DNA of 64,000 bases from Hungatella sp. UBA7603 (GTDB lineage: Bacteria; Bacillota; Clostridia; Lachnospirales; Lachnospiraceae). The notes beneath the pieces were generated by a model, which saw only the letters and a list, made by a program, of their open reading frames with translations, ran no database searches and was not told the origin of the DNA. The stretch spans positions 62,001 through 126,000 of the forward strand of contig DLJZ01000008.1 in assembly GCA_002478865.1 (NCBI GenBank), given 5' to 3'. A program made the translations under genes and the position numbers. Shown here one piece after another: positions 16,529-26,431 of this stretch. Every line of letters starts with the position of its first letter. Positions within the stretch are counted from its first letter, which is position 1.

Positions 16529-17224
16529 ATGAGTAGGAATTTAAAAGAATTGGAGGAACGGATCGGCTATCATTTTTCAGACAAACATCTGATGACGCAG
16601 GCCATGACCCACAGTTCCTATGCCAATGAGCACCGGCTAAATAAGCTGGAATGTAACGAGCGGTTAGAGTTTTTAGGAGATTCGGTTCTGGAATTATTCT
16701 CCAGTGACTGTCTCTACATGAAGTATCCCAACAAGCCAGAAGGGGATTTAACCAAGATACGGGCGAGCATTGTCTGTGAACCGACGCTGGCATACTGCGC
16801 AGAGGATTTAAAACTGGGAGAATATCTGCTCTTAGGAAAAGGAGAAGAGGCGACCGGAGGAAGAGGACGTGCTTCAATCGTGTCTGATGCAATGGAAGCT
16901 CTCATAGGAGCTATTTACCTGGACGGTGGTTTTGCTAATGCAAAAGAGTTCATTTTGCGTTTTATTATGAATGACCTGGAACACAAGCAGCTCTTTTATG
17001 ATAGCAAAACTATCTTGCAGGAAATCGTACAAAGCCAGACGGAGGAACCGTTGACTTATCGACTGTTGCGGGAAGAAGGACCAGATCATAATAAATTATT
17101 TGAGGCGCAGGTTCTCGTTGGAAATCAAGGGATTGGACAAGGGACTGGCAGAACCAAAAAAGCGGCAGAGCAGGTAGCTGCTTACCATGGTATTCTCGCA
17201 CTAAAAAAGGATAAGGCGCGTTAA
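16529..17224 (+). CDS. rnc: Ribonuclease III
   Basis: Double-strand-specific endoribonuclease for rRNA processing and mRNA decay. The signature NERLEFLGDSVLELFSS lies near residue 40. The second acidic site DAMEALIGAIYLDGG is near 115, and a dsRNA-binding domain (from about 155, with GIGQGTGRTKKAAEQVAA) ends the 231-residue protein. ATG 16529 is preceded by AAGAGGG. It sits upstream of smc in the usual order. Confidence 0.96.
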   Translation: MSRNLKELEERIGYHFSDKHLMTQAMTHSSYANEHRLNKLECNERLEFLGDSVLELFSSDCLYMKYPNKPEGDLTKIRASIVCEPTLAYCAEDLKLGEYLLLGKGEEATGGRGRASIVSDAMEALIGAIYLDGGFANAKEFILRFIMNDLEHKQLFYDSKTILQEIVQSQTEEPLTYRLLREEGPDHNKLFEAQVLVGNQGIGQGTGRTKKAAEQVAAYHGILALKKDKAR

Positions 17225-17287
17225 GGACTATTAATTTGTCCAAAAAACAAAGAAAGGGCAGGCTTTTTAAGTCTGTCGGCGTGAACT

Positions 17288-20200
17288 ATGTATTTAAAAA
17301 GTATTGAGATACAGGGTTTTAAATCATTTGCCAATAAAATCATATTTGATTTCCATAATGGGATTACCGGCATTGTTGGGCCTAACGGGAGTGGGAAAAG
17401 CAATGTTGCCGATGCGGTACGCTGGGTTTTTGGTGAGCAGAAGGTAAAGCAGCTTCGAAGTTCCAGTATGCAGGATGTAATCTTTTCTGGAACTGAAACC
17501 CGTAAGCCACAGGGGTTTGCTTATGTTGCCATTACTCTGGATAACTCGGACAAGCAGCTGGCCATTGATTATGATCAGGTGACGGTGTCTAGAAGGGTAT
17601 ATCGCTCAGGTGAAAGTGAATATATGATTAACGGCAGTGCCTGTCGACTAAAGGATATCTATGAGCTGTTTTATGATACCGGAATCGGTAAAGAAGGATA
17701 CTCCATAATTGGGCAGGGACAGATCGATAAGATATTAAGCGGAAAGCCGGAAGAGCGCAGGGAATTATTTGATGAGGCTGCAGGTATTGTTAAATTCAAG
17801 CGACGAAAAGCAATTGCTCAGAAGAAGCTTGAAGATGAAAAGCAAAACCTGATTAGGCTTAATGATATCCTTATTGAGCTTGAAAAACAAGTAGGTCCGC
17901 TGGCAAAGCAATCAGAAGCTGCCAAAGAATATCTGCGTCTGAAAGAAGAATTAAAAAAATACGATGTGAACCAGTTTTTGATGGAAACAGAAGGACTTCG
18001 TATTCAAATTAATGAAAATGAAGACAAGGAAACCATTGTTGCCAAAGATTTAGAAGATGTGAAACAGATTTCCCAGGGAATACGAGAACAATATGATGCC
18101 CTGGATACATATTTATCAGAGTTAGACCAATCCATCACTGAACTGCGGAATGATAAAAATAGTTCCGATATTGAGATCAGTGGTCTGGAAGGGCGAATTA
18201 ACGTATTGAAGGAACAAATCAATACGGAACGCATGAACACCGAGCATATCGCGGGTCGAATCAAATCCATCCATGCAGAGATTGCTTCAAGACAGGAACA
18301 GGAAGCATCCTATCTGCAAGCGCGTACAGAAATTGCCAGTCAGGTTCTTTCCGCCATGGAGAAGCTAAAGGAAGCAGAACGTGTTCTTGCAGCCGAGGAT
18401 GAGGAAATTAAGTCACTTGAACATCAGATGGAGTTAGGCAAAAGCCGCATGATGGATCTTTTAAGTGATAAAGGATCTCTCACTGCCAGACAGCAGCGCT
18501 ATGAGGCAATGCTTGAGCAGGTAAATGTCCGCCGCTCCGAAGTATGTCAGAAGCTTTTAAAATTCAAAAGTGATGAATCAGAGCAGGACGAGCTGCTTAT
18601 AAATCTGCAAAAAGAAGCAGATGGAATTGATGAAGGAATTCTAAAGCGAGAGGAAGCCCAGTCTCTTTGTGAGAATAAGACCGAGGAATTAGAAATCCAG
18701 GTTAAAAGGCTGAATAAGAACTTAAACGATAAACAGCAGGAGTATCATACCAGCTACTCCAAACTGGAATCTTTAAGAAACCTGGCAGAACGGTATGAAG
18801 GTTATGGCGGAAGCATCCGAAAGGTGATGGAAGTCAGAGACCGGATCAAGGGAATTCACGGAGTAGTGGCAGATTTAATCACAGTTCCCAAGGAATATGA
18901 GATTGCCATAGAAACCGCCCTGGGTGGAAGCATACAAAATATAGTTACAGACTCTGACCAGACGGCAAAGCAGTTAATTGAATATTTAAAAAAGAATCGT
19001 TTTGGGCGAGCTACCTTTTTACCTCTTACCAATATATCAAATAAAAGCTCCGCACAACAAGAAAAGGCTTTATTAGAGCCCGGTGTCCTAGGACTTGCCA
19101 GTACCCTGGTGGAAGCGGATAAGCAGTATGAAGGCCTCATGAATTATCTTTTGGGGCGTGTTGTAGTTGTAGATACCATAGATCATGCCATTTCTCTTGC
19201 GAAAAAGTTCCAGTATTCTCTTCGTATTGTCACGTTAGAAGGTGAGTTATTAAGCGCAGGCGGTTCCATGACCGGTGGTGCATTTAAAAATACCAGCAAT
19301 CTTCTTGGTCGAAAAAGAGAAATCGAAGAGCTGGAGGAACGATGCAGTAAGGTTCTTACTGATGTAGAGTATCTGGAGAAGGAACTGGTCATGAATGAAG
19401 GCTTGCTTTCTGAAAGCAAGGAAGAACTGAATCTAATTCGTGAAGAAAAACAGAATCTTTACTTGAAGCAGAACACGGTTCGGATTAATCTGAAAAGGAT
19501 TGAAGATAAAAAGTTAGAAATCAGGGAATCCTACGGAGATCTGGAACGAGAGAATATACAGCTTGAAGTACAGATTCGGGAAATCGGAGTGAACCAACAG
19601 GAACTTCTTGTTGCTGTAGAGACAGTAGAGAATCAAAACCGGGATACCGGTGATAACCTGGAAGTGCTCAATTCGGGACTTGAAAAAGCAAGGTTAGATA
19701 GAGAACAGTTTTATAAGGATTTATCCGCCGTTCAGCTTGAAACTTCGGGCCTAAAACAAAAGGATGACTTTGAAAAGGAAAACTTAAGACGTATCAAAGA
19801 AGAGACTCAACGTCTGGAGGAAGAACTTTCTGGGCTTTCTGGTGGCTCCGAAGATTCCCAGCTTATTATTGAAGAAAAAGAAAAAGAAATTCAGCAATTA
19901 AAAGGTCAAATTGATCAAGTAAAAGCGAGTGGGGAAGAATTGGAGCAGTCGATCAATCAAAACACTGCAAAAAAAGAAGCCAAAACAAAAGAGCAAAAGG
20001 AATTATTCCAAAAACGAGAAGAAATGACCAACAATATTAGTCTTTTGGATAAGGAATTATTCCGTCTTCAAAGCCAGAAAGAAAAATTGAATGAACGCAT
20101 GGAAGGCCACGTAAACTATATGTGGAATGAATATGAGTTAACCTTCTCCTCTGCGGAAGTTTTAAGGAATCATGAATGGACGTCTCTTCCGGACATCAGG

Positions 20201-20848
20201 CGTGTGATTGCTTCTTTAAAGGATGAGATCCGAGGACTTGGCAATGTCAATGTCAATGCAATTGAGGATTACAAGGAGGTATCTGAACGATATGAGTTTA
20301 TGAAGACCCAGCACGATGATCTTGTATCAGCGGAAGGAACCTTGTTAAAGATCATTGATGAATTGGATTCAGGAATGAGAAAGCAATTTGAAGAAAAATT
20401 CCGAGAAATCCGGGCAGAATTTGATAAGGTATTCAAAGAATTGTTTGGCGGCGGTCGTGGAACGCTAGAACTGGTAGAGGACGAAGACATTCTGGAAGCG
20501 GGAATCCAGATCATCTCTCAGCCACCAGGAAAAAAGCTTCAAAATATGATGCAGCTTTCGGGTGGAGAAAAGGCGCTTACTGCCATTGCATTGCTCTTTT
20601 CCATTCAGAACTTAAAGCCATCCCCGTTTTGTCTTTTGGATGAGATTGAGGCGGCTCTGGATGATTCTAACGTAGACCGTTTTGCAAAATACCTGCATAA
20701 GCTTACAAAATACACACAGTTCATCGTAATCACACACAGACGTGGTACGATGGTATCTGCGGACCGTCTGTATGGTATTACCATGCAGGAGAAAGGCGTT
20801 TCAACGCTTGTATCAGTAAATCTGATTGAAGAAGATTTAGAAAGTTAA
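17288..20848 (+). CDS. smc: Chromosome segregation protein SMC
   Basis: A 1186-residue SMC ATPase that loads with ScpA/ScpB to organise the chromosome. The N-terminal Walker A is GPNGSGKS (residues 31-38). Long coiled coils run at about 170-500 and 680-1010, with a hinge near 520-660 (GVVADLI, GGSMTGGAF). The C-terminal head has LSGGEKALTA and the Walker B CLLDEIEAALDD. The full length is normal. The start MYLKSIEIQGFKSFANK is conserved, although no clear ribosome binding site precedes ATG 17288, so translation may be weak or coupled. ftsY follows 11 nt later. Confidence 0.96.
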   Translation: MYLKSIEIQGFKSFANKIIFDFHNGITGIVGPNGSGKSNVADAVRWVFGEQKVKQLRSSSMQDVIFSGTETRKPQGFAYVAITLDNSDKQLAIDYDQVTVSRRVYRSGESEYMINGSACRLKDIYELFYDTGIGKEGYSIIGQGQIDKILSGKPEERRELFDEAAGIVKFKRRKAIAQKKLEDEKQNLIRLNDILIELEKQVGPLAKQSEAAKEYLRLKEELKKYDVNQFLMETEGLRIQINENEDKETIVAKDLEDVKQISQGIREQYDALDTYLSELDQSITELRNDKNSSDIEISGLEGRINVLKEQINTERMNTEHIAGRIKSIHAEIASRQEQEASYLQARTEIASQVLSAMEKLKEAERVLAAEDEEIKSLEHQMELGKSRMMDLLSDKGSLTARQQRYEAMLEQVNVRRSEVCQKLLKFKSDESEQDELLINLQKEADGIDEGILKREEAQSLCENKTEELEIQVKRLNKNLNDKQQEYHTSYSKLESLRNLAERYEGYGGSIRKVMEVRDRIKGIHGVVADLITVPKEYEIAIETALGGSIQNIVTDSDQTAKQLIEYLKKNRFGRATFLPLTNISNKSSAQQEKALLEPGVLGLASTLVEADKQYEGLMNYLLGRVVVVDTIDHAISLAKKFQYSLRIVTLEGELLSAGGSMTGGAFKNTSNLLGRKREIEELEERCSKVLTDVEYLEKELVMNEGLLSESKEELNLIREEKQNLYLKQNTVRINLKRIEDKKLEIRESYGDLERENIQLEVQIREIGVNQQELLVAVETVENQNRDTGDNLEVLNSGLEKARLDREQFYKDLSAVQLETSGLKQKDDFEKENLRRIKEETQRLEEELSGLSGGSEDSQLIIEEKEKEIQQLKGQIDQVKASGEELEQSINQNTAKKEAKTKEQKELFQKREEMTNNISLLDKELFRLQSQKEKLNERMEGHVNYMWNEYELTFSSAEVLRNHEWTSLPDIRRVIASLKDEIRGLGNVNVNAIEDYKEVSERYEFMKTQHDDLVSAEGTLLKIIDELDSGMRKQFEEKFREIRAEFDKVFKELFGGGRGTLELVEDEDILEAGIQIISQPPGKKLQNMMQLSGGEKALTAIALLFSIQNLKPSPFCLLDEIEAALDDSNVDRFAKYLHKLTKYTQFIVITHRRGTMVSADRLYGITMQEKGVSTLVSVNLIEEDLES

Positions 20849-20859
20849 GGAGACCGACT

Positions 20860-21801
20860 ATGAATGAGAAAAAGGGATTTTTTGGGAAGCTGGTTGCTGG
20901 ACTTCAAAAGACAAGAGATAATATTATCGCCGGCGTGGATTCCATTTTCAGCGGCTTCTCGGCTATTGATGAAGAATTTTATGAAGAAATTGAAGAGATT
21001 CTCATCATGGGAGATCTGGGAATCCAGACAACCATGTCCATTGTAGAAGATCTAAAGAAAAAGGTAAAGGAGCAGGGAATCAAAGATCCATCAGAATGCA
21101 AAGAGCTCCTTATGGACAGCATTAGAGAACAAATGGATCTTGGTGAAAATGCTTATGAATTTGAGAATCGCAAATCCGTTTTACTTATAATCGGTGTCAA
21201 TGGAGTCGGAAAGACAACTTCTGTTGGAAAACTTGCAGGGCAGATGAAAGACGACGGAAAAAAAGTGATTGTAGCAGCTGCAGATACCTTCCGTGCGGCA
21301 GCCATTGAGCAGCTGACAGAATGGGCCAGAAGAGCTGGTGTGGACATTATCGCGCAGCAGGAGGGTTCAGACCCAGCAGCGGTGGTTTTTGATGCTGTAG
21401 CAGCGGCAAAGTCAAGACAGGCAGATGTGCTCATCTGTGATACGGCAGGACGTCTCCACAACAAGAAGAACTTGATGGAGGAGCTTAAGAAGATAAATCG
21501 GATTATCGACAAGGAATATCCAGATGCCTACAGAGAAACTCTGGTGGTTTTAGATGGAACTACCGGCCAGAATGCCCTTGTCCAGGCGAAACAGTTTATG
21601 GAAGTTGCAGATATTACCGGAATTATTCTTACGAAGCTTGACGGTACTGCCAAGGGAGGAATTGCCGTTGCCATTCAGTCGGAACTTGGCATTCCTGTGA
21701 AATACATTGGGGTTGGGGAGAAAATCGATGACTTACAGAAATTTAATGCAAACGAATTTGTGAATGCATTGTTTCACGCAGATGAGAAAGTAGAGGCTTA
21801 A
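20860..21801 (+). CDS. ftsY: Signal recognition particle receptor FtsY
   Basis: SRP-family GTPase that docks ribosome-SRP complexes at the membrane translocon. Its 313 residues hold an N-domain and a G-domain: [15 protein letters not shown] (G1, about residue 111), [28 protein letters not shown] (G3) and [10 protein letters not shown] (G4). The long acidic A-domain of proteobacterial FtsY is missing, as usual in Firmicutes. AAGGAG precedes ATG 20860. Confidence 0.96.
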   Translation: MNEKKGFFGKLVAGLQKTRDNIIAGVDSIFSGFSAIDEEFYEEIEEILIMGDLGIQTTMSIVEDLKKKVKEQGIKDPSECKELLMDSIREQMDLGENAYEFENRKSVLLIIGVNGVGKTTSVGKLAGQMKDDGKKVIVAAADTFRAAAIEQLTEWARRAGVDIIAQQEGSDPAAVVFDAVAAAKSRQADVLICDTAGRLHNKKNLMEELKKINRIIDKEYPDAYRETLVVLDGTTGQNALVQAKQFMEVADITGIILTKLDGTAKGGIAVAIQSELGIPVKYIGVGEKIDDLQKFNANEFVNALFHADEKVEA

Positions 21802-21803
21802 AT

Positions 21804-23033
21804 ATGTTGACATTGGAAAAGTTCGAAGAAGCATCAGAAGTCGTTAGTAAGGTAACCTTGGAAACCAAGCTGGTACACAGTGAATATTTCTCTGCTCAGA
21901 CCGGCAATAAAGTGTATTTTAAACCGGAAAATATGCAGTATACAGGTGCATATAAGGTGCGTGGAGCTTATTATAAGATTAGCACCTTATCCGAGGAAGA
22001 AAAAGCCAAAGGATTAATTACTGCTTCTGCCGGCAATCATGCACAGGGAGTTGCCTATGCGGCAAAATTAGCTGGAATCCCTGCTACCATTGTTATGCCG
22101 ACTACAACTCCTTTAATGAAGGTGAACAGAACCAAAGGGTATGGTGCAGAAGTTATATTAGAAGGTGATGTTTTCGACGAGGCTTGTGATTACGCTTACA
22201 AGCTGGCGGATGAGCGTGGACTGACATTTGTCCATCCATTTAATGATCTAGATGTTGCTGCGGGGCAGGGAAGCATTGCCATGGAAATTGTCAAAGAGCT
22301 TCCTACCGTTGATTATATTTTGGTTCCCATTGGAGGTGGCGGTTTATGCGCTGGTGTTTCCACTCTGGCTAAAATGTTAAATCCAAAAATCAAGATTATT
22401 GGGGTAGAACCTGCAGGAGCAAATTGCATGCAGGAATCCATACGCCAGGGTAAGGTAGTTTCCCTTCCCAGTGTCAATACAATTGCGGACGGTACCGCTG
22501 TAAAATGTCCAGGAGATAAGCTTTTCCCCTATATCCAGGATAATGTAGATGAAATCATCAGCATAGAGGATTCTGAGCTCATCGTAGCTTTCCTTGATAT
22601 GGTTGAGAATCATAAAATGGTAGTGGAAAACTCAGGTCTTCTTACGGTTGCAGCCTTAAAGCATATGAAGGTAGAAAATAAGAAAATCGTATCCATCTTA
22701 AGTGGTGGAAATATGGATGTAATCACAATGGCTTCCATCGTTCAATTAGGCTTAATTCAGAGAGACCGAATCTTTACCGTGTCCATTCTTCTTCCGGACA
22801 AGCCAGGAGAACTTGCAAAAGTGTCCGCTCTTCTTGCAAAGGAGCAGGGCAATGTAATTCGCTTGGAGCATAACCAGTTTATAACGATTAACAGAAATTC
22901 GGCTGTGGAACTTCGCATCACCTTAGAGGCGTTTGGAACGGATCATAAAAATACAATTATGGCCGCTTTGACAGCTGAGGGATATCGTCCAAAGTTAGTG
23001 AAGTCTAAGGGCACATATGGCGATGGCTGTTAA
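21804..23033 (+). CDS. ilvA: Threonine ammonia-lyase with C-terminal ACT domain
   Basis: PLP enzyme that deaminates threonine to 2-oxobutyrate. The PLP lysine is K51 in GAYKVRGAY, followed by SAGNHAQGVAYAA and the phosphate-binding VPIGGGGLCAG. The C-terminal about 75 residues (FTVSILLPDKPGELAKVSALL) form one ACT domain. The 409-residue, single-ACT form is the one often called catabolic (TdcB-like), common in clostridia. Its role, isoleucine synthesis or threonine fermentation, is not settled by the sequence. It starts 2 nt after ftsY and ends at a strong terminator. Confidence 0.92.
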   Translation: MLTLEKFEEASEVVSKVTLETKLVHSEYFSAQTGNKVYFKPENMQYTGAYKVRGAYYKISTLSEEEKAKGLITASAGNHAQGVAYAAKLAGIPATIVMPTTTPLMKVNRTKGYGAEVILEGDVFDEACDYAYKLADERGLTFVHPFNDLDVAAGQGSIAMEIVKELPTVDYILVPIGGGGLCAGVSTLAKMLNPKIKIIGVEPAGANCMQESIRQGKVVSLPSVNTIADGTAVKCPGDKLFPYIQDNVDEIISIEDSELIVAFLDMVENHKMVVENSGLLTVAALKHMKVENKKIVSILSGGNMDVITMASIVQLGLIQRDRIFTVSILLPDKPGELAKVSALLAKEQGNVIRLEHNQFITINRNSAVELRITLEAFGTDHKNTIMAALTAEGYRPKLVKSKGTYGDGC

Positions 23034-23078
23034 TGTTTTCGAATTAATAGATACATTTTGGTAAGGAATAATAGAAAT

Positions 23079-23131
23079 ACAAAAGGGCACTCCCTATAAG
23101 TTTAGTTGACTTATAGGGGGTGCCCTTTTGT
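23079..23131. terminator. Bidirectional terminator between ilvA and the agrA-like gene
   Basis: A 23-nt arm (23079-23101) is complementary to 23109-23131 with a single G-T mismatch and a 7-nt loop. A-rich and T-rich ends lie on both sides. It serves ilvA on the plus strand and the AgrA-like gene, whose stop is at 23134, on the minus strand. Confidence 0.88.
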
Positions 23132-23133
23132 GT

Positions 23134-23874
23134 CTAAATCTGCTTTAAAGCCTTTTGTAGTTTGCCCATCATACGTATGGAAACGTTATAAGTTTCTTTG
23201 TTATTCATAGTTAAAACGGCATCTTCCTTTGAATATTTTAGTACATGTATTAGATTCACAATGACAGAGCGGCTGCACTGGAAAAAGGTAGAGTTTAAAA
23301 TAGCGTTTAACTCTTTTAAGGATCCAGCCATCTGACGGGTACCATTTTTCGTATGAATCATTATCTTATGATTATCCTCGCAGGTTGTAATCGCAACAAT
23401 ATCATCCTGATCGAGAATCAAAGACGTTTTATCTACTTTTACAGAGAGCAGGCGGTTGGAAGCGTTTAATTGAGTCTTGTAGTTGTCTTCTGCATTTTTT
23501 ATGCAGTCACAGATTCGGTCAGGAAGTGTTCTGATTTCATCTTTTACTATAAAATCCATGGCTTCCACTTTATAACGAAAGGTAAGAACCGCCATTTCGC
23601 TGTGTGTCGTGACGAAAACAATATATCCTCTGGGATCGTATTTACGTATTTCCTGAGCAAGTTCGATTCCATTTTTATCGGACTGCAAGTCAATGTCTAA
23701 AAAATAAAGTCCGATAACCGTGGATTTTTTCCGGATAGAAAGAAGTTCGGCAGGACTTGAGGCAGCACAGTAAAGTTGAGATTCCGTAGAGTTCATCAAC
23801 AAATATTTTTCCACTGTATTTTTCCAACGTGTTAATTGTTTATTATCATCTTCACAAAGATATATATGTATCAT
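23134..23874 (-). CDS. AgrA-like LytTR response regulator
   Basis: A 246-residue response regulator. The receiver domain (1 to about 125) begins MIHIYLCEDDNKQL, with the phosphoacceptor Asp in YFLDIDLQSDKNGIELA and the conserved Lys in the region DFIVKDE. A LytTR DNA-binding domain (about 145-246) follows (SVKVDKTSLILDQDDIVAI, CSRSVIVNLIHVLKY). It is the second gene of a minus-strand pair with the histidine kinase, 10 nt apart. Its targets are probably the divergent agrBD promoter and genes elsewhere. Confidence 0.9.
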   Translation of the reverse strand: MIHIYLCEDDNKQLTRWKNTVEKYLLMNSTESQLYCAASSPAELLSIRKKSTVIGLYFLDIDLQSDKNGIELAQEIRKYDPRGYIVFVTTHSEMAVLTFRYKVEAMDFIVKDEIRTLPDRICDCIKNAEDNYKTQLNASNRLLSVKVDKTSLILDQDDIVAITTCEDNHKIMIHTKNGTRQMAGSLKELNAILNSTFFQCSRSVIVNLIHVLKYSKEDAVLTMNNKETYNVSIRMMGKLQKALKQI

Positions 23875-23884
23875 TTTTTACTCC

Positions 23885-25198
23885 CTATGTAACATTTGGC
23901 TTTAGGATTATCTCCTGTGTGAAATAAGGTTCCTCATATGTTGTGTTCCAGTTGGCATTATCATAGTTACCTAAAATCATTGCCGCATTATAAAGACCAA
24001 TTCCCCGGTTCATGCCTTTCGAAGAGATCCCCTGGCCGGGAAGTGCCGATACGGGATGATCCAATGCAGGAGAAGAGTTTCTTATGATGATGTAAAGATC
24101 CTCTTCCTTGCGAAACATACAAAAAATCAGCTCTTTTTCTTTTGTTTCCGTAGCCGCTTCAATGGCGTTATCCATAAAGATCCCAATAATTCGGGAAAGA
24201 TCCAAAGCATCTATGGGAATTGTTTCAATTGATTCCGTTAATTCGATTTCTGCTTTTATTCCAATTTCCATGGAATATATGAATTTTGAAGAAAGCAGGC
24301 TTTTTAAAGCGGTATTTTTAATATTAGACAATGCCCCAAGCTTTGTATCTGATTCGGAAAATGCGTGGCTGATTGGAAGAACTTGGTCACCATAATATTT
24401 CATCAGTCCCTCCATATTATCTTCTTCCATATATCCTGACATCGTGCTTAAAATATTCATATAATCATGCTTGAATTTTCTCATGATTCCATAAGAAGTT
24501 TCCAAACGTTCCGTATAAAGGCGAAGGCTTTCAAACTGAGCCATACGATGTTTGTTTGCCTGTTCTCCCATAGTAGCCTTATAGATGGAATACATAAGAT
24601 AAACCGTGATTGCAAAGAGTAAAAGAAAGATGATTCCATTTAATGCAATGACACCAAAGTTATAACCTAAATATTCTCCATAGGAGAAATTGAAAATATA
24701 AAAGAACACTAAAATAAAAAGGTCAATGAAAATGGCCTTTAACAAATGCGGATTTGTTAAGTATTGAGTTATATTCAGCTTTTTGTGTATGTACCATCCA
24801 ATGAATTTCGTGGAAATACCGCAGTATATGCTGTAGGTGATAGAAAAAATAACATTTAGCATATCATGAGTCAGAAGATCCTGCATATCCATCTGAAGGA
24901 TAAAGCCAGCCGCCCACATAAATAGATAATTAAATGCTATGGTATAAAGATAACCAAACAAATAAAATGCCATATTTAAATAAGGCTCTTTTGCAAAGAT
25001 ATAAATCAGCAATAAGATCCCCACAAAGGTAATGTACGTACTGGCCTGTCCGTAGATTCTATTAAATAAAAACAGGCTGCCAAAAGCGTACATAAATATA
25101 CAAAGTTTTCTGGTGTTCGTCAATTTGTTAGGAAGCAAATGTACACTGGAAAAATAAATACATAAGCCGCCGGTAAGCGTATAAATTAAATAAGTCAT
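23885..25198 (-). CDS. AgrC-like sensor histidine kinase (GHKL)
   Basis: A 437-residue membrane sensor. About six or seven hydrophobic segments fill residues 1-200. The dimerisation/phosphoacceptor helix is MRKFKHDYMNILSTM, with the His after FK. The GHKL ATPase domain shows the N-box DNAIEAA and the G-box region SSKGMNRGIGLYN. This architecture is that of peptide-sensing AgrC kinases. ATG 25198 (MTYLIYTLTGG) is chosen over an upstream in-frame ATG at 25282 because AGGGG lies 5-6 nt before it. Its ligand is presumably the peptide from the divergent agrD-like gene. Confidence 0.9.
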   Translation of the reverse strand: MTYLIYTLTGGLCIYFSSVHLLPNKLTNTRKLCIFMYAFGSLFLFNRIYGQASTYITFVGILLLIYIFAKEPYLNMAFYLFGYLYTIAFNYLFMWAAGFILQMDMQDLLTHDMLNVIFSITYSIYCGISTKFIGWYIHKKLNITQYLTNPHLLKAIFIDLFILVFFYIFNFSYGEYLGYNFGVIALNGIIFLLLFAITVYLMYSIYKATMGEQANKHRMAQFESLRLYTERLETSYGIMRKFKHDYMNILSTMSGYMEEDNMEGLMKYYGDQVLPISHAFSESDTKLGALSNIKNTALKSLLSSKFIYSMEIGIKAEIELTESIETIPIDALDLSRIIGIFMDNAIEAATETKEKELIFCMFRKEEDLYIIIRNSSPALDHPVSALPGQGISSKGMNRGIGLYNAAMILGNYDNANWNTTYEEPYFTQEIILKPNVT

Positions 25199-25285
25199 AA
25201 TGTTTCCCCTCGCTAGTAAGTATATATATTTTACTCTGTTGCAATTGGAAAGTAAAGGAAATTGTTTGCACAAAGTATACATCTA

Positions 25286-25315
25286 ACGCTTAAGTAGAAA
25301 AAATCAACGAAAACT
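25286..25315 (+). promoter_or_regulatory. Candidate LytTR sites before agrB
   Basis: ACGCTTAAG (25286-25294) resembles the 9-bp AgrA half-site ACAGTTAAG. A poorer match, ACGAAAACT, begins 21 bp later, which is the spacing of the two half-sites in staphylococcal agr promoters. The second match is weak, so this is only a suggestion. Confidence 0.3.
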
Positions 25316-25374
25316 TCAAAAACATTCATTCAAACGAAAATATGATACTATATCATCTAGTGGTGGTGATCATT

Positions 25375-25926
25375 ATGAATATTACAGGAATTGCTGTCGG
25401 ATTTTGTAATTGGATGAACAAAATAAATCCAAAAAGTCAGGACGAAAACAAAGTGATTCAATATGGAATGGAATTATTGCTGGATAATATATTAAAGTTT
25501 GCGCTGATTCAATTAATTGGAATTCTAATTGGCAAAGGCTTTGATACATTTATTATATTATCATCCTTTTGTGGTCTGAGACTTCAGGCTGGTGGAATTC
25601 ATGCCAGAACGGGGCTAGGCTGCGGTTTAAGTATGATGCTGATATGGGCAACTTCGCTTTTGGCGGATACTTACATAAATATGCATATTTCCGTGCTGCC
25701 TCTTATTTTTGCAGCCTCTGTATTGATTATATGGCTTTGTGTTCCTCGTACCATCAACATTGAATATTTCAGTTCTCAGGATATCTTACAAAAAAAGATT
25801 TTCTCTTTTGTAATATTAATCATTTTGATGGCTCTGGCCACATTCTTCCCATCATTGAGAGAATTGATTATGATTCCAGTTATTTTGGAAGTATTGACAT
25901 TGCTTCCCCAAAATAAAAAAATTTAA
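25375..25926 (+). CDS. agrB: AgrB-like peptide-processing membrane endopeptidase
   Basis: A 183-residue integral membrane cysteine protease that cleaves the AgrD precursor C-terminally and forms the (thio)lactone ring. The catalytic pair is visible as H76 and C83 in QAGGIHARTGLGCG, the same seven-residue spacing and nearly the same positions as in staphylococcal AgrB. About four to five further hydrophobic segments follow. ATG 25375 (MNITGIAVGF) is preferred over ATG 25342 because GGTGGTGAT lies just upstream. agrD follows 16 nt later. It is divergent from the agrC-agrA-like pair. Confidence 0.92.
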   Translation: MNITGIAVGFCNWMNKINPKSQDENKVIQYGMELLLDNILKFALIQLIGILIGKGFDTFIILSSFCGLRLQAGGIHARTGLGCGLSMMLIWATSLLADTYINMHISVLPLIFAASVLIIWLCVPRTINIEYFSSQDILQKKIFSFVILIILMALATFFPSLRELIMIPVILEVLTLLPQNKKI

Positions 25927-25942
25927 AAGGAGAATACAAGGG

Positions 25943-26080
25943 ATGAAGAAAACATTGATTGAAAGAGTTCAGAAGGCTTTAGTAAAGGTGTCCTTAAATT
26001 CTGTAGGAAGAAGTATTCCTGCTGGAATTTATGAAAGAAAAATCCCGGAAGAAGTATTAAAAGCTAAAGATGCAAAATAA
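25943..26080 (+). CDS. agrD: AgrD-like autoinducer propeptide lacking cysteine
   Basis: A 45-codon gene with AAAGGAG 11 nt upstream, placed directly after agrB as agrD genes are. The product has an amphipathic N-terminal leader (LIERVQKALVKVSLNS), a short core (VGRSIPAGIY) and an acidic/basic C-terminal recognition tail (ERKIPEEVLKAKDAK), matching the P-x-E-x-L-type tail of AgrD proteins. There is no Cys; Ser24 lies where the ring-closing residue is expected, suggesting a lactone rather than a thiolactone. The exact core borders cannot be read from the sequence. Confidence 0.82.
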   Translation: MKKTLIERVQKALVKVSLNSVGRSIPAGIYERKIPEEVLKAKDAK

Positions 26081-26431
26081 TGGATTTAAACGGATTTCAG
26101 AAGCGGTAAAAGTATGTATAGGCAAATGTTCGGTATGAGTATGTAAAAAGTGGTGAAGACCATGAATGATGAAAAAGCTTGATTATCTCAAACGGTATGA
26201 GTAGCCGTTTGATGTGAAATTTTAGATTGCACGGAATGACTAAGGGGGAAATGATTGTTATATTGGCACGAAGTCAATGTTAACATTATTTTATAAGTTG
26301 TTTCGTGCATTCGTAATTGTATCCACTATTTCATGCCGTTTGATTATGACTGTATGAATGTGCTGGATCAAGATATTGATAGGATTTTTGCTTTGGGTAC
26401 ATAGGGTAAAAGGGATTAGGAGAATGTATTA
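26081..26431 (+). other. Gene-poor stretch after agrD
   Basis: About 350 bp with no convincing gene. It holds an 8-bp stem TCAAACGG/CCGTTTGA (26188-26195, 26205-26212), a wider GCACGAA/TTCGTGC pair, and a 23-codon frame at 26333-26404 (starting MPFDYDCMNVLDQD) that reads like the tail of a lost protein. Several very short ATG frames are broken by stops, which suggests decayed coding sequence or an RNA. Confidence 0.35.

Noticed and set aside
26333..26404. 23-codon frame as a gene
   Set aside because: No ribosome binding site and no recognisable motif; noted only as a possible remnant.
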